A DNA stretch of 64,000 nucleotides, taken from the NCBI RefSeq assembly GCF_015354405.1, contig NZ_JADKYP010000028.1, positions 21,499 to 85,498 on the forward strand, written 5' to 3'. The stretch is from Nocardia sp. BSTN01. GTDB lineage: Bacteria; Actinomycetota; Actinomycetes; Mycobacteriales; Mycobacteriaceae. The notes beneath the pieces are model-generated. The model was not told where the DNA came from, made no database searches, and saw nothing but the letters and a program-made list of their open reading frames with translations. Below, one piece after another: positions 1 through 8,084 of this stretch. Each line of letters opens with the position of its first letter. The stretch's first letter is position 1. Both the position numbers and the translations under genes were made by a program.

Positions 1-563
1 TGACCGGCGGCCAGGACGTCGACCCCGAACTCTGGGGCGGGCCACCTCCCACGCCCAACTCGACCGGCGGAGAAGTCCTGGCGATCGACCGGCGCCGCGA
101 CGACTACGAGATCGCCCTGGTACGGCATGCCCTCGAGCGAGGAATACCGGTCTTGGGGATATGCCGCGGCCATCAGGTCCTCAACGTCGCGCTCGGCGGC
201 ACCCTGGTTCCGGATCTGCCCGACCACGGAATCGAGCACTACTCCCGCGCCGTCGTCCCGGACCGCCGCCCGGACCGCGAACACCCCGTCGACTTCGTCG
301 CGGGAACCCTTGCCGCGGAGCTCTACGGACCGCGCGGCGCGGTCAACTCGTGGCATCACCAAGCGGTCGATCGCCCGGGCGAAGGCCTCGTGGTCTCCGG
401 ACGGGCACGCGACGGCGTGGCCGAGGCCATCGAGCTGCCCGGCCGGCCGGTGCTCGGCCTGCAGTGGCATCCCGAAGCCATTGTCGAACTGGATCCGTGC
501 TTCCGCTGGCTTGTCGAGCAAGCGAAAGTCACCGTGGCACCCGCCACCGTCGCGGCACGCTAG
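1..563 (+). CDS. gamma-glutamyl-gamma-aminobutyrate hydrolase-like class I amidotransferase, 5' end missing
   Basis: The reading frame is already open at the left edge, so the N-terminus lies outside the window. The visible part carries the class I glutamine amidotransferase nucleophile elbow GICRGHQ, with the catalytic Cys, and a C-terminal LGLQWHPE block that supplies the catalytic His and Glu. An early TGGQDVDP segment is typical of the peptidase C26 (PuuD-like) family, which cleaves gamma-glutamyl bonds of gamma-glutamylated amines in the cytosol. The gene ends about 80 bp before the monooxygenase on the same strand, so they may share a transcript. The substrate cannot be read from the sequence; a GMP-synthase-like amidotransferase is less likely because no synthase domain follows. 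Confidence 0.85.
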   Translation, partial: TGGQDVDPELWGGPPPTPNSTGGEVLAIDRRRDDYEIALVRHALERGIPVLGICRGHQVLNVALGGTLVPDLPDHGIEHYSRAVVPDRRPDREHPVDFVAGTLAAELYGPRGAVNSWHHQAVDRPGEGLVVSGRARDGVAEAIELPGRPVLGLQWHPEAIVELDPCFRWLVEQAKVTVAPATVAAR

Positions 564-643
564 CGCTCGCTCGCCAGACGCTCGTCGTCGGCACCAACGA
601 CGATCACGCGTCGCAGGCACGCTCAACGATTAGGAGATGGAAT

Positions 644-2092
644 GTGAACGGCCCGGCCGAAATCGACGTCGTCATCGTCGGCGGTGGTATTTCCGGAATC
701 GCCGCAGCTGCCGAACTGCAGCGGAAATGTCCCGGCAAAAGTTTCGTGGTGCTGGAGATGCGCGAATCCCTCGGTGGCACTTGGGATCTGTTCACCTACC
801 CGGGCATCCGCTCCGACAGCGACATGTTCACGTTGGGCTACGGCTTCAAGCCCTGGACCGAACGGGAGGCGATCGCTTCCGGCGGGGCGATCAAGAACTA
901 CCTGCAGGAGACCGCCGATCAGTTCGGCATCACCGAGAAGATCCGGTTCGGAACGCGTCTGGTCTCCGCGTCGTGGAGCAGCGCGGACGACACCTGGAGC
1001 CTCGGATTACGCGACGCGGACGGCGACACCCAGCTGCGCTGCCGGTTCCTGCATCTTGCCACCGGCTACTACAGCTACCGCGGCGGGTTCAATCCCGAAC
1101 TGCCCGGCGAGGATTCGTTCGAAGGCCGGGTGGTCCATCCTCAGGAGTGGCCGGATGACCTCGACTTCCGGGACCGCAAGGTCGCGGTGATCGGCTCGGG
1201 GGCGACCGCCATCACGCTCGTTCCCAGCCTCGCGGGTGAGACGGAAAAGGTGACCATGGTCCAGCGGTCGCCCACCTACGTGTCCATCGCACCGGCCGTC
1301 GATCCCGAAGCCGAGCGGTTGCGGGAGGAGATGGGTCCCGAGGACGCGTTCAGCCGGATCCGTCTGCGTAATCTGCACGCCCAGCAGGAGACCTACCGGT
1401 ACGCGCGGCAGCACCCGCAGGAATTCAAGAAGGCGATATTCGACGCCATCGACGACGTCGTCGGCGTCGAGGTCCGCGAAGCCCACTTCACTCCCACATA
1501 CGAGCCGTGGGATCAGCGCGTATGCCTGGTGCCCGGCGCCGACCTTTTCCAGGCGATCCGCGACGGATCCGCGGACGTGGTCACCGGCCACATCGAACGG
1601 CTCACCCCGACCGGCGTGGCGATGCGGGACGGGACACATGTGGACGCCGACATCATCGTGAAGGCGACGGGACTGAACCTCGTCATGGGCGGGGAGGCGA
1701 TATTCGACGTCGACGGTGAGATCGTCGATTTCGGGCGCTGCTGGACCTACAAGGGCCTGGCGCTGTCCGGAGTGCCGAACCTGACCTACGCCTTCGGGTT
1801 CGTGAATTCGTCGTGGACGCTCCGTATCGAAGCGGTCGACGACTTCGTGTGTCGCGTTCTCGCGCATATGGACGAAGTCGGCGCACGCCGAGTCACCCCG
1901 ACGCCGGCACCGGGCGACGACGCCATGCCGCGGCTCCCCTATACCGCGGGTGTGACCTCCGGATATATGCAGCGAGCCGCCCGGCGCATGCCGGCCCAGG
2001 GCGACCACGAGCCCTGGCTCAATCCGCAGAACTATGACGAGACCATGCGACTGCTGGAGTCGGTCGACGACGGCGTCTTGCGCTATGTCTGA
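644..2092 (+). CDS. Baeyer-Villiger-type flavin monooxygenase (EthA-like)
   Basis: A 482-residue FAD/NADPH monooxygenase. The GTG at 644 is chosen because TAGGAGATGG lies just upstream and the FAD-binding GGGISG then falls at residues 13-18; the open frame reaches further left but without homology. The Baeyer-Villiger fingerprint FxGxxxHxxxW is present (F159 to W169), followed by the NADPH-binding GSGATA at about 184-189. Members insert oxygen next to ketones or oxidise sulfur or nitrogen. The stop overlaps the start of the acyl-CoA ligase, which implies coupled translation and a shared pathway, perhaps ketone-to-ester oxidation followed by acid activation. That pathway is an inference; the substrate is unknown. 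Confidence 0.85.
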   Translation: MNGPAEIDVVIVGGGISGIAAAAELQRKCPGKSFVVLEMRESLGGTWDLFTYPGIRSDSDMFTLGYGFKPWTEREAIASGGAIKNYLQETADQFGITEKIRFGTRLVSASWSSADDTWSLGLRDADGDTQLRCRFLHLATGYYSYRGGFNPELPGEDSFEGRVVHPQEWPDDLDFRDRKVAVIGSGATAITLVPSLAGETEKVTMVQRSPTYVSIAPAVDPEAERLREEMGPEDAFSRIRLRNLHAQQETYRYARQHPQEFKKAIFDAIDDVVGVEVREAHFTPTYEPWDQRVCLVPGADLFQAIRDGSADVVTGHIERLTPTGVAMRDGTHVDADIIVKATGLNLVMGGEAIFDVDGEIVDFGRCWTYKGLALSGVPNLTYAFGFVNSSWTLRIEAVDDFVCRVLAHMDEVGARRVTPTPAPGDDAMPRLPYTAGVTSGYMQRAARRMPAQGDHEPWLNPQNYDETMRLLESVDDGVLRYV

Positions 2093-3722
2093 GACGAGTA
2101 TGGCCGTGGCGAATATGGCTGGTGCGAATATGACTGGGGCGCAGCACGCTTGGGCAGCGATGACGCCCACGGCGTTCCTGGATCGGGCCGTGGCCGCACG
2201 CGGATCCCGCATCGCGGTCGTCGACGGCGACCAGCGCTGGACCTACACCGAATTCCGCGATCGCTGCCGGCGGCTGGCTGGCGGGCTCCAGGAGCTCGCC
2301 GCGGGCCGGCCGGTGGCGGTCCTGGCACCCAACACCCACGAACTTCTGGAAGCCCACTACGGCGTGCCGTGGGCGGGAGTTCCCTTGGTGGCCCTCAACA
2401 CTCGGCTCGGGATGCGGGAGTTGACCTACATCCTGGAGCATTCGGGTAGCGGGGTGATCGTGTGCGATGCCCGGTACGCGAGCCTGGCCCGGGAAGTCTG
2501 CGACGCGCTGGAGAAGCCCCCGGTGGTCATCGGTTCGGGCAGTGCCGACTCCGACTACGAGAAACTGATCGCCGGCGCTGCGCCCTGCCAGGAGCAGATC
2601 ACCGACGAAAGTTCGCTGCTGGCAATCAATTACACCTCCGGTACCACGGGAGCGCCGAAGGGCGTCATGTACCACCATCGTGGTGCGTACCTGCAGTCGC
2701 TGGCCATGGCGAGTCACTTCGCGCTCGGCCCGCACTCCGTCCATCTCTGGACATTGCCCATGTTCCATTGCAACGGCTGGTGTTTCACCTGGGCCGTCAC
2801 GGCGGCCGGCGGCACACATGTCTGCCTGCCCAAGGTCGAGCCCGCCGACATGTGGCGACTGATCCGGCAGCAGGGCGTCACCGGTCTCAACGGCGCTCCG
2901 GCCGTGCTCGACATGATCGCGCACGCCGACGATGCCTCGACGCTGTCGCGCGCCGTGTCGGTGGGTACCGGAGGTGCGCCTCCCGCACCGGCGGTGCTGC
3001 GCCGGATGACGCGCCTCGGATTCGACGTCACGCATCTCTACGGGCTGACCGAGAGTTTCGGCCCCGCGCTCATCTGTGAGCCGGTGCCGGAGTGGGAGGG
3101 TCTCGACGACGAGGCCGTGATCCGGCTGAAGGCGCGACAAGGCGTCGGCAATGTCGTGTCCCTGCCGCCCCGGGTGGTGGACGAGGCCGGCCACGACGTA
3201 CCCGCCGATGGCAGCACGGTCGGTGAGATCGCGCTGCGCGGCAACAACGTCATGCTCGGCTACCTCGACGACGAGGTCGCCACCCGGGAGGCGATTCCGG
3301 ACGGCTGGTTCCGGACCGGCGATCTCGCGGTGCGCCATCCCGACGGGTATGTCGAGCTTCGCGATCGGAGCAAGGACATCATCATCAGCGGGGGCGAGAA
3401 CATCGCCAGCGTGGAGGTCGAGCACGTCCTCGCCGAGCACCCCGCGGTGCTCGAGGCGGCAGTCGTCGGGACCGCGGATCCCCGCTGGGGAGAGATCCCT
3501 GTCGCGTTCGTGCACCTCGCCCCCGGAGCCGGTGCCACGGCCGAGGAACTCGTGGAGCACGTCAAACGGACCCTGGCGCGCTACAAGGCTCCCCGCAAGG
3601 TTGTCTTCGGTCCCCTTCCCAAGACGTCGACGGGCAAGACGCAGAAGTACCTGCTGAGAGCCCGGGCGGCCGAAGCGCATTCCCCGGCAACGGAGGGTAC
3701 GGGCGGCAACCGCGAGACCTGA
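2085..3722 (+). CDS. fatty-acid/acyl-CoA ligase (FadD-like)
   Basis: A 545-residue adenylate-forming enzyme that should activate a carboxylic acid to acyl-AMP and then acyl-CoA. The ATP-binding loop TSGTTGAPKG is at about residues 184-193. Further on come YGLTES, the hinge region TGDLAVRHPDGY...DRSKDIIISGGENI, and the C-terminal lysine motif PKTSTGKTQKY. The ATG at 2085 overlaps the end of the monooxygenase gene by 8 bp; an internal ATG at 2160 is a possible alternative because the first 25 residues look unconserved. The sequence resembles medium-chain or AlkK-type ligases, but chain length and substrate are not determined. Confidence 0.88.
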   Translation: MSETSMAVANMAGANMTGAQHAWAAMTPTAFLDRAVAARGSRIAVVDGDQRWTYTEFRDRCRRLAGGLQELAAGRPVAVLAPNTHELLEAHYGVPWAGVPLVALNTRLGMRELTYILEHSGSGVIVCDARYASLAREVCDALEKPPVVIGSGSADSDYEKLIAGAAPCQEQITDESSLLAINYTSGTTGAPKGVMYHHRGAYLQSLAMASHFALGPHSVHLWTLPMFHCNGWCFTWAVTAAGGTHVCLPKVEPADMWRLIRQQGVTGLNGAPAVLDMIAHADDASTLSRAVSVGTGGAPPAPAVLRRMTRLGFDVTHLYGLTESFGPALICEPVPEWEGLDDEAVIRLKARQGVGNVVSLPPRVVDEAGHDVPADGSTVGEIALRGNNVMLGYLDDEVATREAIPDGWFRTGDLAVRHPDGYVELRDRSKDIIISGGENIASVEVEHVLAEHPAVLEAAVVGTADPRWGEIPVAFVHLAPGAGATAEELVEHVKRTLARYKAPRKVVFGPLPKTSTGKTQKYLLRARAAEAHSPATEGTGGNRET

Positions 3723-3780
3723 ACCCCTTCGGCCGGAACGTATTCGGCACCGACTAGGAAGCCCACCGCTGTCGAACCAG

Positions 3781-3812
3781 GCCCCGGAGCTCGCATCCAC
3801 GAGCGCCGGGGC
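3781..3812. terminator. hairpin between convergent ligase and TetR genes
   Basis: A 13-bp stem with one mismatch (GCCCCGGAGCTCG pairing with CGAGCGCCGGGGC) and a 6-nt loop lies 59 bp after the ligase stop, between convergent genes. There is no T-run, so it is either a weak intrinsic terminator or a structural barrier. The rest of 3723-3984 shows no gene. Confidence 0.5.
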
Positions 3813-3984
3813 TGGAAGACGTTGTCACCCAGCCGATTCGACAACCTCACCACGACCACACGTCCGACCGAGGGTCCTCCGGGTTGCCGAGCCACATGGA
3901 TCTGTTCGACGACGGCAATGACCAGCCGTGCCGGATCCGAGCGTGTTCACACCGCCGAACGCGGCGAGATCCATCCGGCGCGAC

Positions 3985-4578
3985 CTACCCCCGAATCCCG
4001 CTGCACATCGCCGGGATTCCCGCGCAGATCACATCCGCGTAGGCATCGGCGCGCGCCCGATCCCGATCCGAGGCCCACTGCAACACAAGCCCGTCGGTGG
4101 CACCGATCAGCACCGAGGCGAGATTCGCGATGGCCTCCGCGCGGGCGGACGGCCCGGCCGCGCGCTGCAGCACGTCGGTGACCGCCCGCAAGAAGACGTC
4201 GTAGGACTCCTTCGCGAGCGCCGGGCGGTGGCGGGTCATCCACATGTACAGGTCGACTTCCGCCAGCGCGTAGTCCGGATGGTCCATCAGCCAGCGCACC
4301 GAACGCCGGATGACTTCTTGCGCGGTCACTTCGAGCTCGGCCGGCTCGATGGCGGTGGACTGCTTGGTGATTTCGGCGGCGAGGTGCTCGAAGACGGCGA
4401 GGAAGAGGCCGTCCTTGTCCCGGAAGCAGTAGTGCAGTGAGGCCAGGGGAGCGTTGGCCGCTTCGGCGATCCGCCGTGTCGTCGCGCTCGCGACCCCGCG
4501 GTCGGCGATCACTCGGACCGCCGCATCGATGAACTGGATCGAACGATCCTCTGTCGACACGTGGGGCAACGGATTCAC
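3985..4578 (-). CDS. TetR-family transcriptional repressor
   Basis: A 197-residue protein with an N-terminal TetR helix-turn-helix (about residues 15-60: FIDAAVRVIADRGVASATTR then NAPLASLHYCFRDKDGLFLA). The helical C-terminal domain binds an unknown ligand. It is read away from the dioxygenase gene at 4808, and the roughly 230 bp between them holds several palindromes and a strong promoter. The simplest reading is that it controls the dioxygenase/aminotransferase unit and perhaps the monooxygenase/ligase pair. The ligand cannot be inferred. Confidence 0.88.
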   Translation of the reverse strand: MNPLPHVSTEDRSIQFIDAAVRVIADRGVASATTRRIAEAANAPLASLHYCFRDKDGLFLAVFEHLAAEITKQSTAIEPAELEVTAQEVIRRSVRWLMDHPDYALAEVDLYMWMTRHRPALAKESYDVFLRAVTDVLQRAAGPSARAEAIANLASVLIGATDGLVLQWASDRDRARADAYADVICAGIPAMCSGIRG

Positions 4579-4612
4579 CTCATTCGCTCATCGGCGCACG
4601 TAGGCGCCCTGA

Positions 4613-4624
4613 TTAATTGATTAA
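4613..4624. promoter_or_regulatory. palindrome upstream of tetR (possible autoregulatory operator)
   Basis: TTAATTGATTAA has perfect TTAAT/ATTAA arms and lies 35 bp upstream of the tetR start. It is an unusually AT-rich patch in this GC-rich window and sits where a tetR promoter is expected. Confidence 0.45.
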
Positions 4625-4718
4625 GTCAAGCGTACAGATCGCGAAGGCGCGGGGGCACGCGCGACCCTCGCGCAAGTGACGGCAAACACCTTTCCTCCCC
4701 GATTATTCCGCTCGCCTC

Positions 4719-4792
4719 TTGACACCCGGTGTGGCGCGCCCCACAATCAGATCATTCGATCAGATCAAATGACTAAGGCGTTTGATCGAACG
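4719..4792 (+). promoter_or_regulatory. promoter and operator of the PhyH-type dioxygenase
   Basis: TTGACA (4719-4724) and CACAAT (4742-4747) are separated by 17 bp and look like a sigA-type promoter. The predicted transcription start falls on a 21-bp inverted repeat at 4752-4772 with TCATT and AATGA ends and two GATC cores. A second palindrome, CGTTTGATCGAACG, follows at 4779-4792 with the same TTYGATC half-site. A repressor bound here would block initiation. The divergent TetR is the obvious candidate. Confidence 0.6.
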
Positions 4793-4807
4793 TGGAAATG
4801 GAGAGTT

Positions 4808-5671
4808 ATGACTACCGAAGCCAAGGCCGCTCTACGATCCGTCGCGACAACGACCCCCCTCGCCGAGATCCTCGACATCGTCGCGAAGGACGGCGGCGTG
4901 GTCATCGAGAACTTCCTGTCGGCGGACCAGATCGCGCGGTTCAACGCCGAGGTCGAGCAGCCCATGGCAGCGCTGGCTCCCGGCTCGACCCATGAGAACG
5001 AGATCGTCGCCGAGTTCCACGGGGCCAACACCAAGCGACTGACGAACTTGGTGACGCACAGCAAGACCTTCCGCGAAGAGGTCCTCGAGCAGGACCTGAT
5101 CCACGAACTCTGCGACGCGGTGTTCCTCGAGGAGTCCGGTACCTACTGGCTGACCACCGCGCAGCTTATCGAGATCGGCCCCGGAAACCGGGCTCAGTTC
5201 CTGCACCGGGACCTGGAGAACTGGTACCCGTTCATCGGCATGGGCCCGCAGGGCCCCGAGGTGTGCGTGAACTTCATGATCGCGTTCACCGACTTCACCG
5301 AGGAGAACGGCGCCACGCGGGTCATCCCGGGCAGCCACCTCTGGGACGACTTCCACAACCGCGGAACTCCCGAAGACACCATTCCCGCGACCATGAAGGC
5401 CGGAGACGTCTTCTTCTACAGCGGCAAGACCGTGCATGGCGGCGGCGCGAACCTGACGACCGACCAGTTCCGCCGTGGTCTGGCCTTCGCCCTCAACCCG
5501 GGTTTCCTGACCGGCGAGGAAGCGTACCCGTTCCTCGTCGACCGGGACATCGCGAAGCAGCTCTCACCGCGCGTCCAGCGATTGCTCGGCTTCCGTTCCC
5601 AGTACCCCACGGGCTCGCCCGGCCTCTGGCAGGTGGACTACAGCGAGCTCGGGGACTACCTGAAGCTCTGA
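4808..5671 (+). CDS. phytanoyl-CoA dioxygenase family Fe(II)/2-oxoglutarate oxygenase
   Basis: A 287-residue PhyH-fold oxygenase. The iron-binding facial triad is visible: HRD at residues 133-135 and the distal His in VHGGGANLT at about 210, with an Arg in FRRGL about 12 residues later for 2-oxoglutarate. The ATG at 4808 (GGAGAG just upstream) is preferred over the in-frame ATG at 4769, which lies inside the operator. Family members hydroxylate acyl-CoAs, lipids or amino-acid-like natural products, so the substrate stays open. An aminotransferase follows after a hairpin. Confidence 0.85.
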   Translation: MTTEAKAALRSVATTTPLAEILDIVAKDGGVVIENFLSADQIARFNAEVEQPMAALAPGSTHENEIVAEFHGANTKRLTNLVTHSKTFREEVLEQDLIHELCDAVFLEESGTYWLTTAQLIEIGPGNRAQFLHRDLENWYPFIGMGPQGPEVCVNFMIAFTDFTEENGATRVIPGSHLWDDFHNRGTPEDTIPATMKAGDVFFYSGKTVHGGGANLTTDQFRRGLAFALNPGFLTGEEAYPFLVDRDIAKQLSPRVQRLLGFRSQYPTGSPGLWQVDYSELGDYLKL

Positions 5672-5702
5672 GGTGCCGGTCGGCACGTCTCTCGCCTCGC
5701 GA

Positions 5703-5735
5703 CCTGCCGGAGAGGCGACGAGTCTCTCCGGCAGG
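5703..5735 (+). terminator. hairpin between dioxygenase and aminotransferase
   Basis: A perfect 12-bp stem (CCTGCCGGAGAG / CTCTCCGGCAGG) with a 9-nt loop and no T-run. It could reduce read-through into the aminotransferase or stabilise a processed end. Confidence 0.5.
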
Positions 5736-5761
5736 CCCGCTCGCAGCCCTCAAGGATATGT

Positions 5762-7033
5762 ATGGGAATCGACTCCTCCAGAACCGCATTCGAGCGGACC
5801 CGTCGCAGCGTCGGCGGTGGCGTCAGCTCGGGCCTTCGTGCCACGATGCGGCCGGTTCCGCTCTTCGTCGAGCGCGGCCACGGAGCTCACCTCTGGGACC
5901 TCGACGGCGACCGCTACCTCGACTACGTGATGGCCTGGGGGCCGTTGGTCCATGGACACAGTCACCCGCAGGTCGTCGACGCAGTGGCGCGAGTCGCGAC
6001 CTCGATGCAGGTCGTGGGAATGGGTCATCGGCTCGAATACGAAGCCGCCGAGGCGGTCCTCGCATCCGTGCCGGGCGCTCAGCGCCTCGTGTGGACGAAT
6101 ACCGGAACCGAGGCCGTGCAGGTCGCGCTGAGATTCGCACGAGCGGCGACCGGCCGGCACCGCATCGTCAAGTTCGCGAAGGCTTACCACGGCTGGCACG
6201 ACAGCGTGTACGCGAGCATGAGCGCGGACGACACGGGTGAGTCACCCGTCCCCGCCGCCCTCGGGCAGAGCCCCAATGCCCACGCCGATCTGATCATCAG
6301 CCGGTTCAACGACACCGCCGCTATCGCCGAACTGCTGGCCCAAGCCGAGGAACGCCGGATCGCCGCCGTGCTCATCGACCCGATCATGAGCAACGCCGGC
6401 GTGCTCACACCGGAACCCGGGTTTCTTGAAACGCTCCGCAGCCTGTGCGACCGGCACGGCGTCGTGCTGATCTTCGACGAGGTCATCACCGGATTCCGGA
6501 TAGCCCGTGGCGGCGCGGCCGAGAGATTCGGTGTCCGCCCGGATCTTTCGGTGTTCGGCAAGGCGATCGCGGGCGGGTTCACGCAGAGCGCGGTCGTCGG
6601 ACGCGCGGACATCATCGATCTGGTGGAGCACGGCCTCACCCATGCCGGAACGTTCAACGGCAACCCCGTAGCGCTCGCGGCGGTGCAGGCCGCGATGGAG
6701 TTGTCCGCTACGCCAGGCGTATTCGACAAGCTGGAAGATCTGGGCGACGCCTTCGAGCAGGCGATCACCGACGTGCTGGTCTCGACCGGCGCGCCCGGCA
6801 GCCTCCGGCGCGTCGGGTCGCTCGCGCAGTTCGTGCCGCGCGATCAGGCGACGAGTCTGCACGGCACGGACGGACTGTGGGCAGAGATCGCGGCCGGGAT
6901 GCTCGAATCGGGTGTCGTGTTCATGCCGTCCGGAAAGATCTTCCTCAGCACCGCGCACACGCTCGCCGACATCCAGGAAACGGCCGCTCGCCTCGAGCGG
7001 GTCCTGCAGCAGGTGTCTGCCCGTTCCGCCTAG
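5762..7033 (+). CDS. class III PLP-dependent aminotransferase (glutamate-1-semialdehyde aminomutase-like)
   Basis: A 423-residue enzyme of the class III family. Landmarks are a WTNTGTEAVQVALRFAR phosphate-binding block, AYHGWHD, the cofactor-Asp motif LIFDEVITGFR, and the PLP-lysine motif FGKAIAGG (K267). The ATG at 5762 is preceded by AAGGA. It resembles glutamate-1-semialdehyde aminomutases and related omega-aminotransferases, but its surroundings (dioxygenase, MFS permease, no heme genes) argue against the tetrapyrrole role. It more likely transaminates a specialised aldehyde or ketone. Confidence 0.85.
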   Translation: MGIDSSRTAFERTRRSVGGGVSSGLRATMRPVPLFVERGHGAHLWDLDGDRYLDYVMAWGPLVHGHSHPQVVDAVARVATSMQVVGMGHRLEYEAAEAVLASVPGAQRLVWTNTGTEAVQVALRFARAATGRHRIVKFAKAYHGWHDSVYASMSADDTGESPVPAALGQSPNAHADLIISRFNDTAAIAELLAQAEERRIAAVLIDPIMSNAGVLTPEPGFLETLRSLCDRHGVVLIFDEVITGFRIARGGAAERFGVRPDLSVFGKAIAGGFTQSAVVGRADIIDLVEHGLTHAGTFNGNPVALAAVQAAMELSATPGVFDKLEDLGDAFEQAITDVLVSTGAPGSLRRVGSLAQFVPRDQATSLHGTDGLWAEIAAGMLESGVVFMPSGKIFLSTAHTLADIQETAARLERVLQQVSARSA

Positions 7034-7215
7034 CGCTAACAGCAACGATCCGATCCCCCAGCCGCGACGCGGACGGGTCTATCGACCGGACGGGTGGTCG
7101 CTGTGCCGCCCGTCCACCACGCCCCGTCACCCGTTCCGAGTCACGACTCTGCTCGATGCGGTTGGGCGAGTGCGGCGTACCTGTACCGAATTCTGTTGAT
7201 TCGAAGGAATTCTCG

Positions 7216-7938
7216 ATGAATACGCTCGCAATGTTGTTGCTGTTGGCCGCCGATTTGTGGATGGCAGCGGCCGGCCTCTACTACGGGGTGCGAATAATTC
7301 GCCGCTACCGCAACTATCTGCTCGGTCTCGAGTGGCTGGTGATCGGGGTATCGGGGACGAACGTTCTGTTCCTGGCCGCCACCGGGATCGATCATTCGAG
7401 CGTGAGCTACCACCTGATGGTGTTCTTCGACGCGTTCTCGCGTTCGTTCGGCATGACGCTGGTGTTCGTGCTCGGCATGATGGCGGTGACGCGCGGCTAC
7501 CGCGCCTCGCCGCTGGTCGAGGCCGCCGCGTTCGGGGCGGCGACCGTGGTCGGGCTGTGGCGAACGATCGACGTACGGCCCGTCAGCCCGCCATGGTCGA
7601 TGTTCTACCTCGCGCTGAATCTCGCCGTGGCAGTGTTCATGGTGACCGTCGCCGGTCGGCTGCGGCGGATCGGTGAATGACGGTGCGCGACAGGCGTTTT
7701 CATCGCAACGATGCTCGGGGCGATCGTCGCGTCGGCCTATGACTTCGTCCATATTCCGGGCGATGACGCCGACCACACACTGTTCTACATTCCGGCATGC
7801 GCGATCTGGGCGCTCATGGTCACGACCTATTACCACGGCTACCGGGCACTCGCTGAGCACAATCGGGGACTCGCCCGCAGCGGCTCGCGAGACAGCAATT
7901 CGGAGCCTTCGTCAGTCCACGGTCGAATCCTCGACTGA
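7216..7938 (+). pseudogene. seven-helix membrane protein interrupted by an in-frame TGA
   Basis: From the ATG at 7216 (GAAGGA upstream) the frame encodes about five hydrophobic helices and stops at TGA 7678-7680. The same frame continues without another stop to 7938 and encodes two more helices, starting GVFIATMLGAIVASAYDF directly after the stop. The only later start, ATG 7711, would cut the sixth helix in half. This looks like one seven-TM gene split by a nonsense change, for example TGG to TGA. No family was recognised. It lies between the aminotransferase and an MFS permease on the same strand. Confidence 0.6.
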
Positions 7939-8084
7939 ACCCACCCGCGAACGGTCCGGACGGCTGCGGCCACTGTTTCCGCATTGCCGGAACAACGCAC
8001 GCCGACATCCATCTACGGCTGCGTGAGCATGCATCACCGCGCAACGACGCGCACATTCTCGATTCGAAAAGTTCGGAAACCACT

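Noticed and set aside
1007-2212. Long minus-strand open frame across the monooxygenase gene
   Set aside because: Antisense shadow of a high-GC gene. It has no motif or ribosome site, while the plus strand has a full FAD/NADPH enzyme.
2019-3800. 593-codon minus-strand frame opposite the acyl-CoA ligase
   Set aside because: Mirror of the ligase in a GC-rich codon frame; composition is low-complexity Arg/Gly/Asp without a known domain.
7678-7680. Selenocysteine readthrough at the in-frame TGA
   Set aside because: No selenoprotein family resemblance and no recognisable SECIS-like hairpin directly after the codon; a nonsense change is simpler.
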